Source: Frankia sp. AgB1.9
GTDB lineage: Bacteria > Actinomycetota > Actinomycetes > Frankiales > Frankiaceae
DNA length: 64,000 nucleotides
Assembly: GCF_016786355.1 (NCBI RefSeq)
Contig: NZ_JADWYX010000013.1
Location: 1 to 64,000, forward strand
Direction of reading: 5' to 3'
A model generated the notes under the pieces. It had not been told where the DNA came from. It saw only the letters and a program-made list of their open reading frames with translations, and ran no database searches. Position numbers and translations under genes: made by a program. Positions 45,087 through 52,317 of this stretch are shown piece after piece; positions within the stretch are counted from its first letter, which is position 1, and the number at the start of each line of letters is the position of its first letter.

Positions 45087-45190
45087 GGTGAGCGACCGCT
45101 AACCAACCCTTAGCGAATGTGCACGCCAGAGATGGCCCGGGCGATCACCAGGCGCTGGATCTCACTCGTGCCCTCGAAGATCGTGTAGAT
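45087..45190 (-). other. Right attachment region overlapping the dehydrogenase 3' end
   Basis: This is the partner of 1807-1910 (91 of 104 positions identical, offset exactly 43,280 bp). The 26-bp identical block is 45138-45163. Left of the core the sequence should be element-derived and supplies the new 3' end of the dehydrogenase; right of it is the native gene. The frame is intact through the junction, so insertion did not inactivate the enzyme. Confidence 0.85.
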
Positions 45191-46321
45191 CTTAGAATCG
45201 CGGTACATGCGTTCGACCGGGTGCTCGCGGCTGTAGCCGGCGCCGCCGAGGATCTGGACGGCTTTCTCGGTGACGGCGACGGCTACCTCGCCGGCCTTCA
45301 GCTTGGACATGGAGCCCTCGCCGGCGACGAACGTCTTGTCCTGCTTGCCCATCCAGGCCGCTCGCCAGATGAGCAGCCGGGCGGCGTCGATCTCCGTCTT
45401 CATGTCGGCCAGGGCGAACGCGATCGCCTGGTTCTCGATGATGGGGCGGCCGAACGTCTCGCGGGTCTTGGCGTAGTCGAGGGCGTATTCGTAGGCGGCG
45501 CGGGCGATGCCGACCGCCTGGGCGCCGACGGTGGGGCGGGTGCGTTCAAAGGTCGCCATCGCGCCCTGGCCGCGGGAGTGGCCGCCTTCGCGGGCCTTGG
45601 CCAGGCGGGCGTCGAGCTTGTCCTTGCCGCCGAGCAGGCAGCTGCCGGGGACCCGGACGTCGTCGAAGAAGAGGTCGGCCGTGTGAGAGGCACGCAGGCC
45701 GAGTTTCTTGATCTTCTTGGCGGCGACCAGGCCGGGGGTGTTCGGCGGGATGACGAACGTGGCCTGGCCGCGGGACTTGAGCTCCGGGTCGACGGAGGCG
45801 ACGACGACGTGGATGTTCGCGATGCCGCCGTTGGTGATCCAGGCTTTCTGACCGTTGAGCACCCATTCGTCGGTGGCCTCGTCGTAGCGGGCCCTGGTGC
45901 GAAGCGAGGAGACATCGGAGCCGGCGCCGGGCTCGGAGACGCAGAAAGCACCGAGCTTCGGGTCTGACGCATCGCCGTAGCACTGCGGCGCCCACTCGAC
46001 GAGCTGCTCCAGCGTGCCGGCCGACGAGATCCCGGCTGCGGCGAGGCTGCTACCCATGATGGCCAGGCCAATGCCGGCGTCGCCCCAGAACAGCTCCTCG
46101 GAGGCGATCGGCAGCGACAGGCCGGTCTCGTCGCCGAACATGGTCGCTAGCGAGTCGAACCCGTAGAGGCCGATCTTGGCGGCCTCCTGGATGACGGGCC
46201 AGGGCGTCTCTTCCCGCTCGTCCCATTCAGACGCCGCCGGCCGGACGACCTCGGCGGCGAAGCCGTGCACCCAGTCGCGCAGTTCGCTCTGCTCGTCCGT
46301 CAGGTCGAGGCTGAAGCCCAT
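45110..46321 (-). CDS. Acyl-CoA dehydrogenase (integration target, 3' end restored)
   Basis: A 403-aa FAD-dependent acyl-CoA dehydrogenase, matching the usual ~380-410 length. Seen: N-terminal helical domain (DLTDEQSELRDWVHGFAAEV), the FAD/substrate motif AFCVSEPGAGSDVSSLRTRA, WITNGG, the mid beta-domain (FDDVRVPGSCLLGG), RPTVGAQAVGIARAAYEYAL, QAIAFALADM, and the C-terminal signature IFEGTSEIQRLVIARAISG with the catalytic Glu of the IFEGT region. It catalyses alpha,beta-dehydrogenation of an acyl-CoA in fatty-acid or amino-acid breakdown. ATG at 46321 has GGAGGG about 11 nt upstream. Its last ~10 codons are probably supplied by the integrated element, with synonymous changes only. Confidence 0.95.
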   Translation of the reverse strand: MGFSLDLTDEQSELRDWVHGFAAEVVRPAASEWDEREETPWPVIQEAAKIGLYGFDSLATMFGDETGLSLPIASEELFWGDAGIGLAIMGSSLAAAGISSAGTLEQLVEWAPQCYGDASDPKLGAFCVSEPGAGSDVSSLRTRARYDEATDEWVLNGQKAWITNGGIANIHVVVASVDPELKSRGQATFVIPPNTPGLVAAKKIKKLGLRASHTADLFFDDVRVPGSCLLGGKDKLDARLAKAREGGHSRGQGAMATFERTRPTVGAQAVGIARAAYEYALDYAKTRETFGRPIIENQAIAFALADMKTEIDAARLLIWRAAWMGKQDKTFVAGEGSMSKLKAGEVAVAVTEKAVQILGGAGYSREHPVERMYRDSKIYTIFEGTSEIQRLVIARAISGVHIR

Positions 46322-46531
46322 CGCGGTTCGTTCCCTCCGCTGCGGTCGTGCGGTACGGCACGGTGAGCATACCGACGGGTAACTTTGCGCGGAAGTAGAT
46401 GCGCTCTGGTCCGCTATCTCCCCGCCGGGCATCGAGCAAGCGGTCCCTTGAACGAGTCATCCGTCAAGGCCACCGATCGTGGCCCCGTCTCGACCACGTC
46501 GTAGGACTCGCGGCATTCTGCCCCAGGGGCG

Positions 46532-47158
46532 GTGGTGGACGAACTCGCGGTGCCGAACGAAAGCAGCGCGGCCCAGGGGAGTGTGCTGTTTGATCCGGTC
46601 CATGGACCTGTTCCGAGGTCAGGACGGGCGCACGCGGTGACGCCGGGTGAGGCCCGCGCCCGGTTCGCGGCCGCCCGGGTCGCGCGGCTCGCGACCGTCG
46701 CGGCCGGTGGAGCGCCCCGGCTCGTGCCCGTCACTTTCGCGCTCCTGCCCGAGCCGGCCGCTCTGGGGGCACCAAACGCCCTGGGGGCGTCAGACGCCGT
46801 GGGGGCGCCGGACGCTCTGGGCGCGCGGTACACATTGGGGACGCTGGACCCCCTGGGAACGATCGTGACTGCGGTTGACCACAAGCCGAAGCGGACGACG
46901 CGGCTGCGCCGGTTGGACGACATCGCCCACGAACCGCGCGTGACCCTGCTCGTGGACGAGTACGACGACGAGTGGACTCGTCTGTGGTGGGCCCGAGCGG
47001 ACGGCGTCGCCCAGGTCGTCGAGCCAAGGCATCCGGACCACGCCGCGGCGGTGCGCGCGCTGTCCGCCCGCTACCCGCAATACCGCGAACAGCCCCCGTC
47101 CGGGCCCGCGATCCTGATCACCGTGACTCAATGGTCCGGCTGGTCCTACGTCCCCTGA
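46532..47158 (+). CDS. PPOX-class, probably F420-dependent, oxidoreductase
   Basis: A 208-aa protein of the pyridoxamine-phosphate-oxidase-like split-barrel family; it resembles the TIGR03668 group. Core motifs: TPGEARARFAAARVARLATV (strand 1), RLVPVTFALLPEP, TIVTAVDHKPKRT (cofactor-binding region), RVTLLVDEYDDEWTRLWWAR and the C-terminal ITVTQWSGWSYVP. Between LLPEP and TIVTAV lies an inserted run of six-residue units (LGAxxA type) coded by an 18-nt tandem repeat, which should sit in a loop. Start GTG at 46532 follows GGGGCGG. Divergent from the acyl-CoA dehydrogenase. The substrate is unknown; F420 versus flavin use is inferred from family. Confidence 0.8.
   Translation: MVDELAVPNESSAAQGSVLFDPVHGPVPRSGRAHAVTPGEARARFAAARVARLATVAAGGAPRLVPVTFALLPEPAALGAPNALGASDAVGAPDALGARYTLGTLDPLGTIVTAVDHKPKRTTRLRRLDDIAHEPRVTLLVDEYDDEWTRLWWARADGVAQVVEPRHPDHAAAVRALSARYPQYREQPPSGPAILITVTQWSGWSYVP
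46763..46852 (+). repeat. In-frame 18-nt tandem repeat (five diverging copies)
   Basis: Units start at 46763, 46781, 46799, 46817 and 46835, with consensus ctgggggcgccggacgcc. The first three are close copies, the last two diverged. Each encodes six residues (L/V-G-A-x-D/N-A). Being a multiple of three, copy-number change keeps the protein frame. Confidence 0.85.
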
Positions 47159-47168
47159 CCGGACCTAT

Positions 47169-47193
47169 GGGCCTCGACCGCGTCGGTCAGGCC
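47169..47193. terminator. Hairpin between convergent genes
   Basis: GGGCCT-(c)-GACCG pairs with CGGTC-AGGCCC around a 3-nt loop (one bulged base), starting 11 nt after the PPOX stop. No T-tract follows, as is usual in high-GC actinobacteria. It probably terminates the PPOX gene and insulates it from the convergent nitroreductase. Confidence 0.55.
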
Positions 47194-47407
47194 CAGACTG
47201 GGCGCGAGCCGAGCCTCGGCGGCGTCGATCTTGCTCGCGCTCGTTCATGCGCCGTGGTTGCGGTTCCGCGTGTTCCGCCGACCGCGACCAGCAAGATTGC
47301 TGTCTTGGCCCTCGCGTGGCTGTAGCCGTTGGCCATTCGCGACCACCAGAGGGCCAAAACGGCGATCAAACCCCAGCGGCGCCGCCCTCGCTATGCCTGC
47401 AGCAGAG

Positions 47408-48466
47408 TCAGGTCATGCTGACGTGTTCCAGGACCTCGGAGACTGGGCGGCGCTTGGTCGGGGTCAGGGGCGGGACGGAGCGGTCCGGGTAGCCGGCGCG
47501 CAGGATCATCTGGGCATGGCCGGCGCCGCCCGTCGCCGAGCGGACCAGCGTGCGGGTCGCCTCGATGTCGACCGCCTGGCCCAGTGGGGACGTCCCGAGC
47601 CCGGCGGTGGTCGCCGCCAGCAGCACCCGGCCGAGCGCACGGCCGGCGCGCAGCCGGTCCGCCGGCCCGTCGGCGTCGGTGCCGAGCACCAGTGCCTCCG
47701 GATGCTCGACCCGGTCATCGAGAGCCGGACCCGCGTCGGCCCGGCCGGCACCGGCGCCGGTGGCGCCAGGACCAGGACCAGCACCGGCGCCGCCGGTGAA
47801 GTCGCGCAGCGGGAACTCGGCGTACTGGGGCTTCGCGCCCGGGTCGGCCGTCGCCCAGGTGATGCCGTCGACGGCGTCGGGGTCGGTCCGCGTCCAGGTG
47901 GCGAGCTCGGCCAGGTAATGCGGGTCGTGGTGCTCGAACCAGTCGGCCCTGGCGAGGAGCACCGCCAGTTCCACCCGGGCGTCCTCGCCGGTCAGCACGG
48001 ACAGCCAGCAGCCCTCGGCCTCGGCCGCGTGGCGCAGCTCGCGGATCTCGTCGGCGGGCACCGCACCGGGCCCGAACGGGCGTCGGTCGGTGTGTCGCTG
48101 GGTGATCGCCGCGGCCAGCCGGGACTCGTCCTCGGTCGGCGGCCGGTTGCCCAGGACCTGCAGTGTGGCCAGCCGCCCGGTGCTGATGTCGGGGCCGTCT
48201 GGCAGCTCGGCGACCTCGACGTCGAGCCCGGCCGCTCGCAACGACAGCCAGCCGTTGAGCAGCGCGGCACCGCAGCTGACCAGCAGCTGGCGATGGTCCG
48301 GGTCGATCACGGGAAGCGCTCGGCTCAGGTCGGCGGACAGCTCCAGCGTGTCGCCGCGCAGCCGCCACTTCCACGGCTGGCTGTTGTGGATCGACGGCGC
48401 GAGGCCGGCGGACTCGACCGCGGCCTGGACCTGTGCCGCGGAGATCGTCGTTCCTTCCATGGACAT
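47408..48466 (-). CDS. Acg-family nitroreductase-fold protein
   Basis: A 352-aa protein of the Acg/Rv2032-type nitroreductase family found in actinobacteria, where members are often induced by hypoxia or stress. Seen: the N-terminal APSIHNSQPWKWRLRG, PVIDPDHRQLLVSCGAALLN, LGNRPPTEDE followed by RHTDRRPFGP, WFEHHDPHYLAELATWTRTD, and the C-terminal ALGRVLLAATTAGLGTSPLG and MILRAGYPD. These are the flavin-lid elements of the fold, although Acg proteins may sequester rather than use FMN. A Gly/Ala-rich stretch (GAGAGPGPGATGAGAG) is inserted in the middle. ATG at 48466 is used; ATG at 48460 is also possible. Role: probably stress-related redox protein. Confidence 0.85.
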   Translation of the reverse strand: MSMEGTTISAAQVQAAVESAGLAPSIHNSQPWKWRLRGDTLELSADLSRALPVIDPDHRQLLVSCGAALLNGWLSLRAAGLDVEVAELPDGPDISTGRLATLQVLGNRPPTEDESRLAAAITQRHTDRRPFGPGAVPADEIRELRHAAEAEGCWLSVLTGEDARVELAVLLARADWFEHHDPHYLAELATWTRTDPDAVDGITWATADPGAKPQYAEFPLRDFTGGAGAGPGPGATGAGAGRADAGPALDDRVEHPEALVLGTDADGPADRLRAGRALGRVLLAATTAGLGTSPLGQAVDIEATRTLVRSATGGAGHAQMILRAGYPDRSVPPLTPTKRRPVSEVLEHVSMT

Positions 48467-48661
48467 GGTCCGTCCCCTCGCTTCACGGCCGGCCAGGGCG
48501 CGAACCTGCGGCCGGGCCCGGCGCGGCAGCAGCCCCGGCAGCCGATGCCATCCTTACCGACTACCTTCCCCGCGAGGCGCCGTCATCCCCGACAAGAGCC
48601 GAAGTCCGGCCGGGAGTGGGCCGTCCCGCCCCGACGGAGCGGGTCAGAAGGCGCGGGTCAG

Positions 48662-48716
48662 CCGGAGCAGGCCGAACCGGAGCACGCCGGACCAGAGCAG
48701 GGCCGGACCGGAACAC
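48662..48716. repeat. 15-nt imperfect tandem repeat between genes
   Basis: Units of the type ccggagcaggccgaa recur about 3.6 times, with one further similar copy near 48739. They lie between the kinase stop and the nitroreductase start, in non-coding DNA. No function is evident. Confidence 0.6.
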
Positions 48717-48764
48717 GCGGGCCCGGCACGGCGTCGGACCGGAGCAGGGCCAGCGCGGGGCGGA

Positions 48765-51191
48765 TCAGCAGGACGGGGCGGGCGAGCCGTTCGTGCCGCT
48801 GTAGATGTAGGAGTGTTGGACCCAGCCACCGGAGAGCAGCTGGTCCCAGACGGTGTTGTTCCCGTCCGTCTGCTGGCAGCGCAGCACGACCAGCGCCCCG
48901 CCGACCAGCTGGCCCACCGGGTCCGCGCCGAGCAGCGCGTTCGTCAGCGCGCCGACCACGCCGCCGACGATCTGGAGGACCGCGACGGTCTTGGTGACCG
49001 GGAACGGCCCGGTGTCCGGCCGGGGTGCGCTGGAACCGAGCTGGGGCCGGCTGACCGAGCCGACGCAGGCCGGCGCGCCGGATGGCGCGGAAGTGCCGGA
49101 CTGGACGTACCCAGCCGGAATCCAGCCCGAGCTGGTGTAGACCCACAGCCTGGTCGTCGTGTTGCCGGCCGTGACCTGCTGGGCGTAGACCCCGCAGTAG
49201 ACGTCCACCGGCGTGCCGCTGGGAACCGTGCCGCTCGCGCCGCCGAACAGGCTGAGGGTCGTCGGGCCGAGGTAGACCGTCACCGGCCCGCCGTTCGAGT
49301 TGACGACGGTCGTTCGTGCGGGCGGGGCGGCGTCGATCGGGAGGCCGGAGGAGCTCGGCTGTCCCAGCGGGGCCGTGGCCTGACCACTCGGAGGTGTCGC
49401 CACGCCCGACACCTCCGCGGTACCGGCGCCCGTGGCCGCCAGCTGGTCGGGGCCGGACGCTCCCGCGGGCCCGCCGTTCACCCGGCCTGGCCCGCCGGCC
49501 GGGCCACCCATGGCTGACCGGCCGGTCGCGCCGGCCGTCAACGGGCCGGCTGACCCGTTCGCGGCGGCGGTCGGCCCACCCCCGGCGCGGTCGGCCTCGA
49601 TCAGCGGTCTCGCGATCAGGGCCGCGATCAGGAGCATGACCGCCACCAGCGCGAGCAGCACCAGTCGACGGCGGCGGCGCCGGCGGCGCAGCGCCCGAGC
49701 CCCGAGCTCCCTTGGTGCCGCCGCGGTGCCCGTGGCACTTGCCGGCGCCTGGACCGGCTGCGCCGCCGCCTGCGCCGCCACTGGTTGCGCCGCGACCGCC
49801 CGCGCCGGCGCCTGGGCTGCCGCCGCGACCGATGACGACGGTGCGGCGGCTTCGGCCTGGGTTTGCGGGGCGGCGGCGTCGGAGACCGCGACCGGCCCGG
49901 CCGCGTCCCCAGGCTGGGCGAACAGCGCGAACGCCGACCCGTCGACGACGCCGACCCGCTCGGACCGCGCGCCCGTCACGGCGGCGCCCGTCATGGCGGC
50001 GCCCGCTGCGGCGGCCCGAGGCTCGGCGGCGGCCGGCGGGCGGACCAGTGGCGTGGTGGACTCGTTCGGGTCGTCGTCGACCGGATTGACCACGGCTGGC
50101 GGAGCCGGGCTGGCGAGCGCTCTGACCAGGCCGGCCAGCGCGACACCGACCCCGTCCGCCGCGTGCGCGGGCCCGACCGCCTGCGGCGCGGGTCCGCCGG
50201 CCGGCAGCGCGCTCCCAGCGGGCTCGAGCACGGTCCCGGCGCGGGCGGCCGGGACAGGAGCGTCGGCAGCCGAGCGGCTTCCGCCGATCAGGGCGAGGCC
50301 CGCGGTCGTCCCGGGCGTCGCGGCGGGCGGCTCCCAGTCGGCCAGCAGCCGCCGGGCAGCGGGGCCGGCCTCGACCGGGTCCTCGACCGGCTGCCCGGTG
50401 AGGATCGCGACCAGCGCGACGGCGTCGGGCCGCTGGGTTGGATCGCGGCGCAGGGCGGCGCTGACGGCGGGCAGCAGCTCGTCGGGCACGCCGTCCAGGG
50501 CCGGCTCGGTGGACAGGATGCGCATCGCGGTCGCGGCTGCGGTCTGCGCGTCGAAGGGGTGGCGGCCGCGAGCGGCGAAGGCGACGCACATGCCCCAGGT
50601 GAAGACGTCGGTGGCCCGGGTCGCCGGGTCACCGTTGAGCTGCTCGGGCGCCATCCAGGCGACCGTCCCGATGACGTTGCCGGTGCTGGTGTTGCTGGTG
50701 AGGTCCTCGGCTCGCGCCAGCCCGAAGTCGATGATCTTCGGGCCTTCCCAGGAGAGCAGGATGTTCGCGGGCTTGAGGTCGCGGTGCACCACGTTGGCGG
50801 CATGCACGGCCACCAGGCCCTCGGCGAGCCCGACGGCCAGCGTGAGCAGGTTCGCGCTGCGCAGAGCGCCGCCGCGGGTGACCGCCGCCATGAGGTTGGC
50901 GCCCTCGACGTACTCGGTCACCATCCACGGCTCGTCGGCGTCCGGGTCGGCGTCCAGCACCTGGGCGACGCAGCTGCCGCGGACCCGGGCCGCCGCGCTG
51001 ACCTCGCGGCGGAACCGACCGCGGAACTCGGGCTCGTCCAGCAGGTCCGCCCGGATGACCTTCACGGCGACCGGCTGGCCGTCCGTGCTCACCCCGAGGT
51101 AGACGGTGCCCATGCCACCGGAGCCGAGCCGCCCCCGCAGCCGGTAGGGGCCGACGGACCGACGGTCGGTGGGGCCCAGGGGAGTCAACAT
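48765..51191 (-). CDS. Membrane Ser/Thr protein kinase with extracellular SH3-like repeats
   Basis: An 808-aa Hanks-type kinase. The N-terminal kinase domain (~15-275) is complete: G-loop LGSGGMGTVYLG, catalytic Lys in VAVKVI, HRDLKPANILL with the catalytic Asp, DFGLARAED, and the activation-segment APEQLNGDPATRATDVFTWG. A long Ala/Pro-rich cytoplasmic linker (~290-540) leads to Arg-rich RRRRRRRRLVLLALVAVMLLIAA-type TM segment near 560. The outer part is disordered, then holds two SH3b-like repeats with paired Cys (one around CGVYAQQVTAGNTT, one RCQQTDGNNTVWDQLLSGGW) at the C-terminus. It probably senses the cell wall or envelope and signals inward. ATG at 51191 is chosen because upstream sequence is Arg/Gly-rich and non-protein-like. 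Confidence 0.9.
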   Translation of the reverse strand: MLTPLGPTDRRSVGPYRLRGRLGSGGMGTVYLGVSTDGQPVAVKVIRADLLDEPEFRGRFRREVSAAARVRGSCVAQVLDADPDADEPWMVTEYVEGANLMAAVTRGGALRSANLLTLAVGLAEGLVAVHAANVVHRDLKPANILLSWEGPKIIDFGLARAEDLTSNTSTGNVIGTVAWMAPEQLNGDPATRATDVFTWGMCVAFAARGRHPFDAQTAAATAMRILSTEPALDGVPDELLPAVSAALRRDPTQRPDAVALVAILTGQPVEDPVEAGPAARRLLADWEPPAATPGTTAGLALIGGSRSAADAPVPAARAGTVLEPAGSALPAGGPAPQAVGPAHAADGVGVALAGLVRALASPAPPAVVNPVDDDPNESTTPLVRPPAAAEPRAAAAGAAMTGAAVTGARSERVGVVDGSAFALFAQPGDAAGPVAVSDAAAPQTQAEAAAPSSSVAAAAQAPARAVAAQPVAAQAAAQPVQAPASATGTAAAPRELGARALRRRRRRRRLVLLALVAVMLLIAALIARPLIEADRAGGGPTAAANGSAGPLTAGATGRSAMGGPAGGPGRVNGGPAGASGPDQLAATGAGTAEVSGVATPPSGQATAPLGQPSSSGLPIDAAPPARTTVVNSNGGPVTVYLGPTTLSLFGGASGTVPSGTPVDVYCGVYAQQVTAGNTTTRLWVYTSSGWIPAGYVQSGTSAPSGAPACVGSVSRPQLGSSAPRPDTGPFPVTKTVAVLQIVGGVVGALTNALLGADPVGQLVGGALVVLRCQQTDGNNTVWDQLLSGGWVQHSYIYSGTNGSPAPSC

Positions 51192-51480
51192 GCCCGTGCC
51201 ACTCCACCCGGTCTGGGAGACGCCGGCCGAGCGCCACCGCGTCCCGTACCGGGTCGCCGCCGGCCGGCCAGGCGCGGAAACCGGCGTAAGACCACGTGGA
51301 GCAGCACTGTCGCGCTTCCCCCTCGCTGGTCGCCGCCGGCGCCGCCGGACCCGTGCTGGCGTTCGCGGGTCACGGTAGGGCATATCGTCCCGAGAAATCC
51401 TCGCAGAGTGGTCTACGAGTGTCGGCAAGGGCCTGGTGTAGTCCGCGTCCTGAGTGACCGGCTGCGATCGTGGGTAAACC

Positions 51481-52146
51481 GTGGGAATGGCTGTAGCCGA
51501 TCCCGAGGCTGTGATTGCCGAGCTGATGTCTCGTCATGGCCGGACGTTCGCCGACGACTTCACGGCCGACGTCCCCGCCGACACCGCCGAGGCCATGTTC
51601 CGGCTGCTGGTGTTCGCGACGCTCGCGAGCGCCCGGATCCGGTCCTCGGCCGCGCTGGAAGCGGCGAACGCTCTGTTCGACCAAGGCTGGACCAGCCCGC
51701 GGGTCATGGCCGAGACCACCTGGGAGCAGCGGGTCCAGGTGCTCAACAAGCACGGCTACGCGCGGTACGACGAGAGCACCGCCCGGATCCTCGGCGAGTC
51801 GTGCCACTACCTGCTGGAGACCTACGACGGCGACATCCGGGCGGTCCGCGAGGCGGCCGACCACCATCGCGACCGCGAGCGCGACCTGTTGCTGCAGGTC
51901 AAGGGCATCGGGCCGGTCGGCGCCGACATTTTTCTGCGGGAGGCACAGGCCGGCTGGGACGAGCTGATCCCGTACGTCGACGCCCGTACCCGCCAGACCG
52001 CCCGGGAGCTCGGCCTGCCCGCCGAGCCGCGGCGGCTGCTGGACCTGATCGACCGAGACCAGTTCCCCAAGCTGGTGGCCGCGCTCGTGCGCAGCCGGCT
52101 GGAGCACGACACCGAGGACGTCCGCGACGCGGCCTCCACCCGGTAG
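51481..52146 (+). CDS. HhH-GPD (endonuclease III-like) protein
   Basis: A 221-aa helical protein resembling HhH-GPD DNA glycosylases. Residues ~140-160 hold the helix-hairpin-helix LLLQVKGIGPVGADIFL, followed by an Asp region (WDELIPYVDARTRQTARELG) where the catalytic Asp would be expected. There is no C-terminal four-cysteine iron-sulfur cluster, so it is not a standard Nth. Homologues are often annotated endonuclease. The start is GTG at 51481 or ATG at 51487; no strong ribosome binding site. It is divergent from the kinase, with about 290 bp between them that should hold both promoters. Function: base repair, or a structural relative. Confidence 0.7.
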   Translation: MGMAVADPEAVIAELMSRHGRTFADDFTADVPADTAEAMFRLLVFATLASARIRSSAALEAANALFDQGWTSPRVMAETTWEQRVQVLNKHGYARYDESTARILGESCHYLLETYDGDIRAVREAADHHRDRERDLLLQVKGIGPVGADIFLREAQAGWDELIPYVDARTRQTARELGLPAEPRRLLDLIDRDQFPKLVAALVRSRLEHDTEDVRDAASTR

Positions 52147-52317
52147 CCCGCGCGGGCGGCGCGCGCGGGGCTGGGAAGATTGCCGGTGGTTCGGCTGTTA
52201 CGGTGCAGGCTTCGCGCCTGTCGCCGATGCGACCGCCGAACGAGCCAGTCCCAGTCAGTCGAGCCCGTCCGCCCCCGCCGGCGCGGAGCGCGGGCTCCCC
52301 AGCCGCGGAGGAGCGCC

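Larger units (their letters stand above)
1858..45163. mobile_element. Integrative (mobilizable) element inserted in an acyl-CoA dehydrogenase 3' end
   Basis: A ~43.3 kb element is bounded by the 26-bp identical cores (1858-1883 and 45138-45163) of a longer imperfect direct repeat. A tyrosine integrase and excisionase lie just inside the left end, and MobF relaxase, SpdA-like and GntR genes follow. Integration next to a gene 3' end with restoration of the reading frame is the classical pattern for tyrosine-recombinase elements, although the target is usually a tRNA gene. No TraB/FtsK translocase, Rep protein or type IV secretion gene is visible, so it probably needs a helper for conjugation. 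Much of the interior is defence cargo. The boundaries are inferred from the repeat; the exact crossover point is unknown. Confidence 0.85.

Noticed and set aside
1858..45163. Classification as a classical self-transmissible AICE
   Set aside because: No FtsK/TraB-type translocase and no Rep protein are visible; a relaxase is present instead, so mobilizable element fits better.
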